The position numbers and the translations under genes are program-made. DNA of 64,000 nt, from positions 1-64,000 of the forward strand of contig NZ_CM009973.1 of assembly GCF_003259675.1 (NCBI RefSeq). The letters are read 5' to 3'. The stretch comes from Macrococcoides bohemicum (GTDB taxonomy: Bacteria > Bacillota > Bacilli > Staphylococcales > Staphylococcaceae). Below the pieces are notes generated by a model that saw nothing but the letters and a program-made list of their open reading frames with translations, was not told where the DNA came from and searched no databases. This document shows, one piece after another, positions 23,563 to 32,915 of this stretch (the first letter of the stretch is position 1; each line of letters starts with the position of its first letter).

Positions 23563-26500
23563 GTGGCAGAACAAATATTAGATCAATTCGATTATCTGTT
23601 TACACAACAGAATTTTTTATGGATGGTATTAATGCCTCTATTATGGGGAATCGTTAAAGTTTTTCATACAACGGTATCAGCATTAGAAGGTGGATTAGAT
23701 ACCATCCTTACATTCAATGGATTTTTTGAAAATGAAGGACTTAATAATATAATGAATACGGTCAATCCAATCGCAATGGCACTTTTTGCGATATCTATAG
23801 CCTATATTGGTTATATGATAATGACGGGTAAAAATCTCAATAGACAAGGCGTATTTACAAATGTACTTCTCGCAATCGGATTTATTCTTGGATTTTCATA
23901 TTTAACATCCACCCTTAATGATTTATCGACAGATTTAGTCAATGCTGGTAAGCAGGCAGGTGTTAAAGGTGAGAATCAAAAGCTTGCAACACAAATTGTT
24001 GCGACAAATACAACAGATTTACTATATATGGAAAGAAAAGCGAAATGGCAAGAAAACAAAGATACTTTTATTAATAATGATATCACGGAAAAAACCTTTC
24101 CTTATAAAGATTTTACAGGAGTAATTAATGCATCTAAAGAAAAAGAAGGTGTAGAGGAAGCTGGTGATTATGATTACAAGTTAAGTTCCGAAGAAAAGAA
24201 GATTTTTGCAAATAAATTAGTAGATAAAGAAGATGGTTCGAGAGAACTACAAGAAATTAAACCTGCTGATTTTCCTTTTATCGGACAGGTATCATTTTTA
24301 AATCAATGGTATTACAGATATCATGCGAATTTTCTACCTATGTTTATACAATTTGGGGTAGTTGCATTTGTACTGATTTTCTCAATGTTTAAAACAATGT
24401 TATTAATGTTAGAGATTGCGTTCCAAAAAATAATTGCACCGTGGGTAGTAGCAACAGACTTAACAACAGGGCAAAAGATGAAACAACTATTTAATAATCT
24501 GGTTTTAAACTATGCGAGTATAGGGATTTTAATGTTCGTAATTAAAATCTATATGTTAGCAATGACTTATATTTCAACGTTAGGCTGGAATCCGTGGATT
24601 GTATCAATTGCTATGATCGCTTTAGGTAAATTCGTAATAGATGGTCCAGAAGAAGCTAAACGTCTACTTGGAATTGATGTAGGTGTTAAAGATGGATATC
24701 AAGCTCTGATGGGTTCTCTTGCAGTAGCAGGGGCAGGATTAGGTCTTGCAAAGGGTACTGCTGGTTTAGCTAAAGGTGGAGCAGGCAAACTGGCAGAATG
24801 GCGTGAAAAACGTGATCAAGTTGATGATAAAGGAAATAAAATCAGAAAACCTGGAATGGCTGAACGAATCGGTAAAGCAGGATCAGAAGGTATCTATTCA
24901 ATGGCTGGAATAGCTGGTGAAATGTCTGAGGTCGGTACTAAAGGTTATGCTGTAAATGCTACAAAAGAAGGTATTCAAAAATCTAAGGAAGCATTATCTT
25001 CTAAAATTGAGAGTGCGATGGAGGCTGTCAAGACACCAGGTTCTAACGTAAGTGAAGCATTTGAGGAAGGAAAAGCAAAAGCAACTTCATATGCAGTAGC
25101 AAGTGCAGAGGCAATGACAGGAACTACTCCTGAAAGTAGAAACGCAATCAATAAAGTGCTTAATGACAACGAAGGTGCTTTAACACCATCTGAAAGAACA
25201 GTACTTGAAAAGGTTGTTAGAGGTGGCGAAGATCTTACGCCATCAGAGAGAACAATACTTGAAAGATTATCAGGAACAAGTGTATTAAGTGATGCAGATA
25301 GAGATGCAGTAAGGACTGTTACTGAACAATTAAATACTACAGGCACTGCATCGACAGAAGATAAAATGGCAGTTCATAGAATACTTGAAGAAAAATCAGG
25401 GGATTTAGCCCCACAAGATAGAACAGCAATTGAACGTCTAATGCAGGAACCTGGAAATCTTACAACTGAGGATAGAACAGCAATTGAAAGAGTAATTGAA
25501 GATAAGAGTAATTCATTATCAGCAGAGGACAGAACAGCACTTGAACGTGTGTTAAGACAAGATTTAGGTAGTCAACCAGTTTCACAAGATCGTACAGCTA
25601 TGGAAAGAATTATTCATCAAGATTCAGGTAATACAATGACACCACAGGACAGAACAGCAATAGAGAGAGTATTACATCAAGATTCAAACAATTTAGGTGA
25701 TAAAGATAGACAAGTATTAGAAAGAGTAATGCAACAAAATGGGGTCGCTACACCACAAGACAGAACAGCAATTGAAAGAATTATTCAAGACAAGGGTAAT
25801 AATCTATCATCACAAGATCGTACTGCAATGGAACGTTTAATAACACAACCTTCAACTAATATTGGAAATGAAGATAAAACAGCAATTCAAAGATTAATAT
25901 CACAACCAGATTCAAATGTATCTTCACAAGACAGAACAGCTATAGAAAGAGTAATATCAAATCCTACAAGTGCTACAGCTCAAGATAAAGTAGCATTTGA
26001 ACGAGTAATGCAACAACAATCAGGTAATATGAATAATTCACAAAAAGTAGCATTTGAACGTGTGAATCAAACTTTAGGCAATCAAATACATTCAACAGGC
26101 AATAATATTAATCAGTCTGTAAATCAAACGCAAGGCACAACAATCGGTGGGAATAATAGTCCACTGAACAGGGCAGTAAATGAAACACAAGGCACATCAG
26201 TTGGTGGCAACAACAGTCCACTGACAAGAGCAGTAAATGAAACACAAGGCACATCAGTTGGTGGCAACAATAGTCCCCTGACAAGAGCAGTAAATGAAAC
26301 ACAAGGCACATCAGTTGGTGGCAACAATAGTCCACTGAACAGGGCAGTAAATGAAACACAAGGCACATCAGTTGGTGGCAACAATAGTCCACTGAACAGG
26401 GCAGTAAATGAAACACAAGGCACATCAGTTGGTGGCAACAACAGTCCACTGACAAGAGCAGTAAATGAAACACAGGGAACATCAGTTGGTGGCAACAACA

Positions 26501-26754
26501 GTCCACTGAACAGGGCAGTAAATGAAACACAAGGCACATCAGTTGGTGGCAACAACAGTCCACTGACAAGAGCAGTAAATGAAACACAAGGCACAAAAGT
26601 TAATTCAGATACAAATGGGTTGAAAAGAGTGGATGAAGTATTTGGAAATAAACTTAATAGTACATCAGAAAATGTTACGCTTCGACCTACTACCTCTCAA
26701 CAATCTAAAAGTATTGAGTTTCCTGAAATCAATTTAAACAAATCAAAAGACTAG
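23563..26754 (+). CDS. VirB6/TrsL-like polytopic membrane protein with repetitive tail
   Basis: 1063 residues from GTG 23563 (AGGTGA eight bases upstream); an upstream ATG at 23527 overlaps the heptads. The N-terminal 400 residues contain several membrane helices (around 20-40, 70-95, 105-125, 260-290, 310-370) as in VirB6/TrbL channel proteins. A Gly/Ala/Lys-rich cytosolic stretch follows. Then come about 20 degenerate units built on QDRTAIERV at 22-23-residue spacing (residues about 530-830), and eight 19-residue units NETQGTSVGGNNSPLTRAV with a ninth degenerate one (about 854-1020). The tail is far longer than in known family members. Confidence 0.85.
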   Translation: MAEQILDQFDYLFTQQNFLWMVLMPLLWGIVKVFHTTVSALEGGLDTILTFNGFFENEGLNNIMNTVNPIAMALFAISIAYIGYMIMTGKNLNRQGVFTNVLLAIGFILGFSYLTSTLNDLSTDLVNAGKQAGVKGENQKLATQIVATNTTDLLYMERKAKWQENKDTFINNDITEKTFPYKDFTGVINASKEKEGVEEAGDYDYKLSSEEKKIFANKLVDKEDGSRELQEIKPADFPFIGQVSFLNQWYYRYHANFLPMFIQFGVVAFVLIFSMFKTMLLMLEIAFQKIIAPWVVATDLTTGQKMKQLFNNLVLNYASIGILMFVIKIYMLAMTYISTLGWNPWIVSIAMIALGKFVIDGPEEAKRLLGIDVGVKDGYQALMGSLAVAGAGLGLAKGTAGLAKGGAGKLAEWREKRDQVDDKGNKIRKPGMAERIGKAGSEGIYSMAGIAGEMSEVGTKGYAVNATKEGIQKSKEALSSKIESAMEAVKTPGSNVSEAFEEGKAKATSYAVASAEAMTGTTPESRNAINKVLNDNEGALTPSERTVLEKVVRGGEDLTPSERTILERLSGTSVLSDADRDAVRTVTEQLNTTGTASTEDKMAVHRILEEKSGDLAPQDRTAIERLMQEPGNLTTEDRTAIERVIEDKSNSLSAEDRTALERVLRQDLGSQPVSQDRTAMERIIHQDSGNTMTPQDRTAIERVLHQDSNNLGDKDRQVLERVMQQNGVATPQDRTAIERIIQDKGNNLSSQDRTAMERLITQPSTNIGNEDKTAIQRLISQPDSNVSSQDRTAIERVISNPTSATAQDKVAFERVMQQQSGNMNNSQKVAFERVNQTLGNQIHSTGNNINQSVNQTQGTTIGGNNSPLNRAVNETQGTSVGGNNSPLTRAVNETQGTSVGGNNSPLTRAVNETQGTSVGGNNSPLNRAVNETQGTSVGGNNSPLNRAVNETQGTSVGGNNSPLTRAVNETQGTSVGGNNSPLNRAVNETQGTSVGGNNSPLTRAVNETQGTKVNSDTNGLKRVDEVFGNKLNSTSENVTLRPTTSQQSKSIEFPEINLNKSKD
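26122..26577 (+). repeat. Eight tandem 57-bp repeats in virB6
   Basis: Eight units encode NxTQGTxxGGNNSPL(T/N)RAV; units 2-8 are nearly identical at DNA level, and a ninth, degenerate unit follows. Units differ mainly in ACAAGA versus AACAGG near their end. Such arrays expand and contract by recombination. Confidence 0.92.
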
Positions 26755-26778
26755 AGAATAATCTCTAGTCTTTTCTTT
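26747..26778 (+). terminator. Intrinsic terminator after virB6
   Basis: GACTAGAG pairs with CTCTAGTC followed by TTTTCTTT; the left arm includes the virB6 stop codon. It may lower expression of the downstream genes. Confidence 0.75.
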
Positions 26779-26796
26779 AAAGTAAAGGATGATAAT

Positions 26797-27117
26797 ATGG
26801 CGAATAATGGTTATGTAATACCAAAGGATATGAAAGCTGACATTTTAATCAAGGGAAGATTATCTATTAAAGATATTGGAATAATTGTAGTGTTTCTTGT
26901 ATTAGGATTTGTAGTAAGCAATTTTGTACATGCGACTGGATTACTAAAAGCGATAATAGTAATTGTACATTTATTGATAGGTTTTATTGCAACAGCAAAA
27001 CCTAAAGGAAATCCTGATAAATCAATGTATTTGGTCGTTTTGTCAATGTTCAAGATGGATAGACAGGGCTATAGAAGCCTAGACCATTCAAGATATAATC
27101 AAAAGGAGATGAAATAA
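26797..27117 (+). CDS. PrgI/TrsC-like T4SS membrane protein
   Basis: 106 residues; ATG preceded by AAAGGATGATAAT. It starts with YVIPKDMKADILIKGRLSIK, then has two close membrane helices (about 30-45 and 50-70) and a basic tail. Length, two-helix hairpin and place just before a TrsD-like gene and VirB4 match the PrgI family of Gram-positive T4SS (VirB3-like). It anchors VirB4 at the membrane. Confidence 0.8.
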   Translation: MANNGYVIPKDMKADILIKGRLSIKDIGIIVVFLVLGFVVSNFVHATGLLKAIIVIVHLLIGFIATAKPKGNPDKSMYLVVLSMFKMDRQGYRSLDHSRYNQKEMK

Positions 27118-27121
27118 TATA

Positions 27122-27709
27122 ATGGCTGGTTTTGTAGAACCTAAGAAAATAGCAATAAAGCGAGATAGACAAGAACGAAAAAAAAGTAAAGACAAATCAA
27201 TAGATTTAACAGTATTATCTGTAATGCCTTACAAACAAATAACACAAGAGGGTTATTTAATGTTAGATGATAACACTTACTTAGAAATGTACCAATTTGA
27301 AACACACGCTTTAAGTACAATAAACGAAGATGAAAATAGTGGTTTAATGATTAAACTTGCAAATTTTTATCGTATAAATATAGAAGATCTAAAAATAATT
27401 TCTTTCAAATATCCTTCAGATACAGAAGAACAACAAAATTACTGGTTACACAAATATGAAACTACTTCTAATCCATTACAAAAACAATATTGTCATGAAC
27501 AAATCAGAAGATTACAGCTATCAGCAAAATCACATAAAGAAATGGATCATTATTGTTTTGTATATGCTGAAACTAAAAGAAGTATGGATGTCATGAAAGA
27601 AAACATTAGACAGACAAATAATGGATTATTAAAAAGAAAATCATTAAGTGCTAAAAAGAAAGAAAATGTACTGTTCCAGTTGAACAATATGAATACGCAA
27701 TATTTATAA
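27122..27709 (+). CDS. TrsD-like T4SS protein, 195 residues
   Basis: It starts five bases after the PrgI-like gene, with AAAGGAGATGAAATAATATA upstream. Soluble, alpha/beta; VMPYKQITQEGYLMLDDNTY, then EMYQFETHAL resembles the N-terminal domain that precedes the motor in some VirB4 proteins. In pSK41 a gene of this size (trsD) lies between trsC and trsE, as here. It probably works with VirB4 at the inner face of the channel. Confidence 0.7.
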   Translation: MAGFVEPKKIAIKRDRQERKKSKDKSIDLTVLSVMPYKQITQEGYLMLDDNTYLEMYQFETHALSTINEDENSGLMIKLANFYRINIEDLKIISFKYPSDTEEQQNYWLHKYETTSNPLQKQYCHEQIRRLQLSAKSHKEMDHYCFVYAETKRSMDVMKENIRQTNNGLLKRKSLSAKKKENVLFQLNNMNTQYL

Positions 27710-27752
27710 TATTTAACTATTGAATGAATAATGAACGAATTATAAATACAAA

Positions 27753-27790
27753 GAAAAGTACTTTATCATTAGGATAGAGTGCTTTTTTAA
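27753..27790 (+). terminator. Weak intrinsic terminator before virB4
   Basis: AAAGTACTTTATC can pair with GATAGAGTGCTTT (G:T pairs included), followed by a T run. It lies within the 97-base gap between the TrsD-like gene and virB4. Confidence 0.6.
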
Positions 27791-27806
27791 TTAAAGGAGA
27801 ATATAA

Positions 27807-29771
27807 ATGTTTGGACTAAAGAAAAAAGAACAGGCGTTAGTTAAAACTAAAGTAGAAGATTATATAGAAGATAACTATGATTTAGAATTAATTTCTCGTG
27901 TACAACCACAAGGTGGTATTTCATTTAAAGATAATTATGTACAAAAAGGTGATGGATATGAGGCATGTCTTACAGTATATGCTTATCCTTCTTCTGTATA
28001 CGATAACTGGCTAAGAACAATTGTAAATCGTGATGGAGTGATTGTAGTACAAGATATTTCAACAGCAGATAAAGAACAAGTACGTTTAAATTTGAAACGT
28101 TCGTTATCAGAACAGGCCGCACGTATTCAAGATCAAAAGGCAGATGCAATGACTAAAAGTGCAGCCACTGATGTATATCAAACATTATTAGGTGTTTCTC
28201 ATATGATGAATGATCAAGGTGAACAAATTAAACACCTTGTTATTAGATTATTTGTATCTCAACCAACTTTAGAGAAATTAGACAATTTATTAGCACAAAT
28301 TCGTGTAGATTTGGAAGCAAGAGGATTTAAATCTCAGGTGATGAACTTTGAATCGAAAGAAGCATGGCAATCTTTAATTTATAATCATAGTCAGCAAAAA
28401 AAGAAACATGGTATCAATTTTAAAGTAGGACAACAACTTCCTACAGTAACTTTAGGTGCTGGATATCCATTCGATCATACTTCAATTAATGATGAGTACG
28501 GTGCGTTTATTGGTACTACAGAGACTGGTGGTCCAGTGTACCTTGATATGTTTAAGGTTGATAATATCAGAAAATCATTCAACTCAATTGTATTTGGGAT
28601 GATGGGTTCTGGTAAATCGACTTTCTTAAAGGTAATTGAAGAAGAACAATTTGCAAGAAATCATTTTATCAGAGGATTTGATAAAGCAGGCGATTTTAGA
28701 CAAGTAGTAAAAGAACAAGGTGGTAAAACAGTTTCACTTGATGGTTCTAACGGAATGATTAATATGCTTGAAATTATGGCTACAGCTACAAGTGATAAAA
28801 TTGACGATCCAAACTCAGACAGCTATGATTTAACAATTGATGAAGGTGCATGTTTTACACAACATCTATCAAAACTAGAAATGCAATTTGGATTAATGAA
28901 CCCTGATCTTACGAAAACAGAAATTATGATTTTATCTGGCTATTTCAACGATTTTTATTGTTCTATCGGATTATGGTCAAAAGATCCAGAAGAAAAGAAC
29001 ACGAAGGTAGTTACAGGATTAAGACCAGAAGAATATCCGACTTTATCACAGTTTAGAGCCTATGTTGAAAGTATTCCAGAAGATATAAATACAGCAGAAG
29101 CAAAATCTAAAATTATGACTACATTAAATAATATGATTAATGTATATGGAAATGTTTTTGATGGTCATACTTCAATCCCTAACATGGACGAAGAACAAAT
29201 TGTATTTTATAACATTGAACAACTTGAAAAACTATCTGATAACGTATTTAGATGTCAATTATACGTAGCATTATCGTTAATTTGGTCACAGGCTTTAAAG
29301 AACGGTAAAAAATATAAAAAGATGATTGAAGATGGCGTAATAGACAGTAAGGATGCACGACGTTTTATGGTGTTTATTGATGAGTGTCAAAATATCGTTA
29401 ATGTAAATAACTTAGATACAGTAGAATTTATCGTAAACTTTATGAAAGAGATGCGTAAATACCTTGCTGGTGTTATCTTTGCGACACAATCACCAAAACA
29501 ATTACTTCCTGAGAATAGTAATAATGATGCAACTACACAGCTAAAACAAATCTTCTCATTAACACAGTATAAATTCTTTTTCCAAATTGACAGAGCTGAT
29601 ATTGATTCTGTAAAAGATGTGTTAGGAGAAACGATTAAGGCTTCTGAATATGCAATTATTCCTCAACTTGGAAAAGGGGAAGCTATTCTGAGTATTCAAG
29701 GTTCAAATAATACATTATTCCATAATGATGTTGACAAAAAACAATTAGATCGTTTCAGTGGTGGACAATAA
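27807..29771 (+). CDS. virB4: VirB4/TrsE-family conjugation ATPase
   Basis: 654 residues, ATG after AAAGGAGAATATAA. Walker A FGMMGSGKSTF lies near residue 264 and Walker B FMVFIDECQNI near 520, with the later block LAGVIFATQSPKQLL characteristic of VirB4. The length matches pSK41 TrsE (about 670). It powers assembly of the transfer channel. It follows the PrgI-like and TrsD-like genes in the standard order. Confidence 0.95.
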   Translation: MFGLKKKEQALVKTKVEDYIEDNYDLELISRVQPQGGISFKDNYVQKGDGYEACLTVYAYPSSVYDNWLRTIVNRDGVIVVQDISTADKEQVRLNLKRSLSEQAARIQDQKADAMTKSAATDVYQTLLGVSHMMNDQGEQIKHLVIRLFVSQPTLEKLDNLLAQIRVDLEARGFKSQVMNFESKEAWQSLIYNHSQQKKKHGINFKVGQQLPTVTLGAGYPFDHTSINDEYGAFIGTTETGGPVYLDMFKVDNIRKSFNSIVFGMMGSGKSTFLKVIEEEQFARNHFIRGFDKAGDFRQVVKEQGGKTVSLDGSNGMINMLEIMATATSDKIDDPNSDSYDLTIDEGACFTQHLSKLEMQFGLMNPDLTKTEIMILSGYFNDFYCSIGLWSKDPEEKNTKVVTGLRPEEYPTLSQFRAYVESIPEDINTAEAKSKIMTTLNNMINVYGNVFDGHTSIPNMDEEQIVFYNIEQLEKLSDNVFRCQLYVALSLIWSQALKNGKKYKKMIEDGVIDSKDARRFMVFIDECQNIVNVNNLDTVEFIVNFMKEMRKYLAGVIFATQSPKQLLPENSNNDATTQLKQIFSLTQYKFFFQIDRADIDSVKDVLGETIKASEYAIIPQLGKGEAILSIQGSNNTLFHNDVDKKQLDRFSGGQ

Positions 29772-29788
29772 GAAAGGATGCTTAGATT

Positions 29789-30256
29789 ATGAATAAAAAC
29801 AAAGGATTCCTCATTTCAGTAGTAGCAGTTATATTATTAACTGCTATTTTATTTTTTTTCTTAACACAAAATAACGAAAGTAAAACAGATACTGTTAATT
29901 TTAAAGACGAAGTGGCAATAAAAGAGATTGCAGAAAAGTTTACAAAAGTAATGTATACAATGAAACAAAATGAATCGTACAATTCAAAAAAAGATAGAGT
30001 TGATTCTTTAATTACTAAAGAATTATCTAAAAAGTTATTTGAAAGAAAAGATATTTTTAATATCTATGGTGATATTAAGGTAACAGAGATAAAAGTAAAT
30101 ATTGACGGTACTAAGGCATATATAGATTTAAAACAAGAACTTCCGAAGGAGTTAGTAACAGATTCTAATAAATCAAAATCACAAAAAGCAGAACTAGATT
30201 TCATTAAAGATAGTAATGATAAATGGAAAATAAAAAGTTTTAAATCAATAAAATAA
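29789..30256 (+). CDS. T4SS accessory membrane protein, 155 residues
   Basis: AGAAAGGATGCTTAG precedes the ATG. One N-terminal membrane helix (residues 6-24, FLISVVAVILLTAILFFFL) is followed by a domain of about 110 residues that should lie outside the cell (KEIAEKFTKVMYTMKQ, ITKELSKKLFER). The shape resembles an NTF2-like/VirB8-type domain. It is similar in layout to the proteins at 31613 and 32227, so the three may form one sub-complex. Confidence 0.65.
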   Translation: MNKNKGFLISVVAVILLTAILFFFLTQNNESKTDTVNFKDEVAIKEIAEKFTKVMYTMKQNESYNSKKDRVDSLITKELSKKLFERKDIFNIYGDIKVTEIKVNIDGTKAYIDLKQELPKELVTDSNKSKSQKAELDFIKDSNDKWKIKSFKSIK

Positions 30257-30263
30257 ATACATT

Positions 30264-30298
30264 GACGCTATTAAATAATTTTTAATAGCGTTTTTTTA
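30264..30298 (+). terminator. Intrinsic terminator
   Basis: ACGCTATTAAA pairs with TTTAATAGCGTTTTTTT directly after the 29789 gene. It separates the VirB4 group from the hydrolase group. Confidence 0.8.
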
Positions 30299-30311
30299 TG
30301 GAGGAAAACTG

Positions 30312-31598
30312 ATGAAAGAATTCGCTAAGGACAAGGTGAAACAATTTGTAAAGAAAAAAATATGGATGTGGATTGTAGGACTATTAACTGCTTCAACTAC
30401 TTTAACAGTTATACTTACAGGAGCATTAGCAATCATATTAATCACTTCTTTAATTATGCTTGGTGGAGAAGAAAAGGGATTTAATGAAAATCAAAATATT
30501 GATCCTTGCGTTTCTGGTGGTGGAACATATAGTGGAGGACAAATTGATCCAAATAAAATAAAAACGATTTTTGAGGCTAATGCAAAAGGTGGAGCGTTAG
30601 AAGGAAAAGGGATGTATATTGTTAAGTCAGCAGAAAAACATAAAGTGCCACCCAAAATTGCAATTGCCATAATTGCTATGGAAAGTGGTTGGGGTAAAGG
30701 TGCAAATGCAACAATTCAACGCAATCCTTATTCAGTAATGGGGAGTGGACCTCTTAGAGTATTTCCTAAAATTGAAGATGGAATTGATGCTGGTTTACAA
30801 AATTTATATGACTTATATATTTCACAAGGCTTAGATACACCGGAAAAAATTGGACCTAAGTATGCACCAGTAGGAGCAAGTAATGATCCAACAAATTTAA
30901 ATAGTAACTGGATTCCATTAGTTAAAAAGACTGTAGAACAGTTTAGTTCTCCAACTGATAAAGAAGGAGCAACAGAAGAAAACGTAAAAGATAAAGCAAC
31001 AACAGAAGAAAAAACAACAGAAACAGATAAAAAAGATGACAAGAAAAATGAAGATGATGATCCATGTGGTGGATTAGAGATGAGTGGAGATGCAGCCAAA
31101 CTTGCAGTATCAATTGCATATCCACTAGATAGCAATGCAGACGATGTGCCAGCAGGTGATTCATATGGACGTACAAATGCACCAGCAAAATATAAACAAG
31201 CAAAAGCAAAAGCAGAACAAATCGGTGGTAAAGATTATCTTTCTGGATTATACGCTTCATGTGATAGATTTGTAGCTACAGTTATTAAAAATACAACAGA
31301 TAAAAATCTACCGTGGGGTGCAACAGACAGTCAAGAAAGATATTTATCTAGCAGTCCTAACTGGAAACGTTACAGTAAGAAAAGCGAAGCAAAACCAGGC
31401 GATATATGGGTAACAAAATCAAATGGTCATGTAATTTTATATGTAGGTAAATATAAAGGGATTGACACAATTGCACATGCATCATATTTAGATCGTGTTG
31501 GTGGGTTAGATAGATCCTCATATTTAAATGAAAACATGATTGACTTAGGTGGAAGATCTTATTGGGGTTATCATTATGTAGGAAAAAAATCTAAATAA
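30312..31598 (+). CDS. Two-domain wall hydrolase (TrsG/VirB1-like)
   Basis: 428 residues, ATG after ATGGAGGAAAAC. A membrane helix (about 18-52) anchors it. Residues 85-210 match glucosaminidase/lysozyme-like domains (KHKVPPKIAIAIIAMESGWG, then IQRNPYSVMG). An acidic Thr/Glu/Lys linker (215-250) leads to a CHAP/NlpC-type amidase or endopeptidase domain (SCDRFVATVI with catalytic Cys near 317, NGHVILYVG with His near 375). Such proteins open peptidoglycan for the transfer channel. Confidence 0.88.
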   Translation: MKEFAKDKVKQFVKKKIWMWIVGLLTASTTLTVILTGALAIILITSLIMLGGEEKGFNENQNIDPCVSGGGTYSGGQIDPNKIKTIFEANAKGGALEGKGMYIVKSAEKHKVPPKIAIAIIAMESGWGKGANATIQRNPYSVMGSGPLRVFPKIEDGIDAGLQNLYDLYISQGLDTPEKIGPKYAPVGASNDPTNLNSNWIPLVKKTVEQFSSPTDKEGATEENVKDKATTEEKTTETDKKDDKKNEDDDPCGGLEMSGDAAKLAVSIAYPLDSNADDVPAGDSYGRTNAPAKYKQAKAKAEQIGGKDYLSGLYASCDRFVATVIKNTTDKNLPWGATDSQERYLSSSPNWKRYSKKSEAKPGDIWVTKSNGHVILYVGKYKGIDTIAHASYLDRVGGLDRSSYLNENMIDLGGRSYWGYHYVGKKSK

Positions 31599-31612
31599 AG
31601 GTGTGAGAAAAA

Positions 31613-32212
31613 ATGAAAAAAGGAAATATATTTTTTGCTGTAATTATTGTATTAATAATTGCAGTTGTAATCACTAATTGTACAAATAAGAAAAAGGATA
31701 ATACAAATGATATTAAAAATACAGAAGTACAAGAGGCTAATACAGAAGAAATGATTAAAACAAATGAATCAGAAGCAATTACAGACAGTAGTACGGAAGA
31801 ACCGAAATTAAATACTAAAAAAGAAGAAATTAAAGATGTCCCAGTAAATAATATGGATGAAAAAGAAATATCCGAAAGATTTATTGAGGCTATGTTAGTA
31901 TTACGATCAGGAAAGAGTAATGAAGTAGCGATGAATAGATTAAAAAATATAACGACCCCTCAATATTTTGAAAAGATGAAGATAATATTTGAAGGTAGAG
32001 ATGATATAGAATTATTAAATATTAAAGAGATAAATGCCGAAGAACATTTAGAAAAAACTAAAAGTATGCCAAAAGGTTATAAAGCAATGAGAGTTAATTA
32101 TGTAGGAACAATTAAATATCCTGATGGTAGCATTGAAGAAGAAGTAATGACATATGTTGTTTATTTAAAACAAATTAATAACAAATATTTAGTATCATCT
32201 ATGGCAGTTTAA
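31613..32212 (+). CDS. T4SS-associated membrane/lipoprotein, 199 residues
   Basis: ATG after AAAGGTGTGAG. The N-terminal segment NIFFAVIIVLIIAVVITNC has a possible lipobox ending at Cys22, then a charged Thr/Glu linker (30-75) and a folded domain (about 80-199: ISERFIEAMLVLRSGKSNEV, ITTPQYFEKM). It resembles the VirB8-sized protein at 29789 in domain layout. A role in the outer part of the channel is likely from context. Confidence 0.65.
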   Translation: MKKGNIFFAVIIVLIIAVVITNCTNKKKDNTNDIKNTEVQEANTEEMIKTNESEAITDSSTEEPKLNTKKEEIKDVPVNNMDEKEISERFIEAMLVLRSGKSNEVAMNRLKNITTPQYFEKMKIIFEGRDDIELLNIKEINAEEHLEKTKSMPKGYKAMRVNYVGTIKYPDGSIEEEVMTYVVYLKQINNKYLVSSMAV

Positions 32213-32226
32213 AATAGGAGGACTAT

Positions 32227-32907
32227 ATGACAAATCAAAAAATATCAGGTTTAGTAATTATTCTTTTAACATTATTACTTTTTGGGGGCTATTTAATCAC
32301 AAACAAAAAAGTAAGTTTAATTGAAAAAGAAAATACTGAATTAAAAAATGAAATAAAAAATAACTATGTATCAAAAGATAGTATTCCAAAAAATAATACA
32401 GAGACATTTAATAGTAATAAGCTAAACGAATTTAATAAGTCATTTGTTTCAAATCTGTACAGTAATAAAAATTTAAAAGAGAAAAATATTTTTCTAAATA
32501 ATAATAGTAATAACAGTGCAAAAGATTATCTAATAAAATTTCAGTTTATTGCAGACAATGACAAAGAAATAAATGAAGAAAAAGAAATAAAAGAAGAATA
32601 TGTATTAGATATGAGTGGATTGTCATCAGAAGAAAAATCAAACTATGAAATTAAAACAAATGGTGATATTAAGTCAGATGCTAGTATTAAAACTGATAAT
32701 ATTAATTTATATATTCAGAATGAGAACAATGATTTATTAGAAGGAATAACTACTTTCCAGGTCACGACAACAATAGATAATAAAGGAACAACAACAAATT
32801 ATATTATGAAAGCAGATTATATAAAATATAAAGACACTTATAAGGTAGACAATATATATTCTATAAGTCCTTTAACAGAAGAAAAAACAAATGAAATATT
32901 CAAATAG
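32227..32907 (+). CDS. T4SS-associated membrane protein, 226 residues
   Basis: ATAGGAGGACTAT precedes the ATG. One membrane helix (9-25), then a short coiled coil (LIEKENTELKNEIKNN) and a beta-rich extracytoplasmic domain. It lies 14 bases after its neighbour and eight bases before the next gene, tightly packed in the transfer operon. No family is recognised. Confidence 0.65.
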   Translation: MTNQKISGLVIILLTLLLFGGYLITNKKVSLIEKENTELKNEIKNNYVSKDSIPKNNTETFNSNKLNEFNKSFVSNLYSNKNLKEKNIFLNNNSNNSAKDYLIKFQFIADNDKEINEEKEIKEEYVLDMSGLSSEEKSNYEIKTNGDIKSDASIKTDNINLYIQNENNDLLEGITTFQVTTTIDNKGTTTNYIMKADYIKYKDTYKVDNIYSISPLTEEKTNEIFK

Positions 32908-32915
32908 GAGATAGA

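Noticed and set aside
25380-26577. CRISPR array
   Set aside because: The repeats are contiguous, translated and without unique spacers; no cas gene was seen anywhere in the window.
26108-26596. Long minus-strand open frames of 156-162 codons across the 57-bp repeats
   Set aside because: They are the mirror of the virB6 repeat array. A 57-bp unit is divisible by three, so any frame lacking a stop in one unit stays open across all of them. No ribosome binding site is present.
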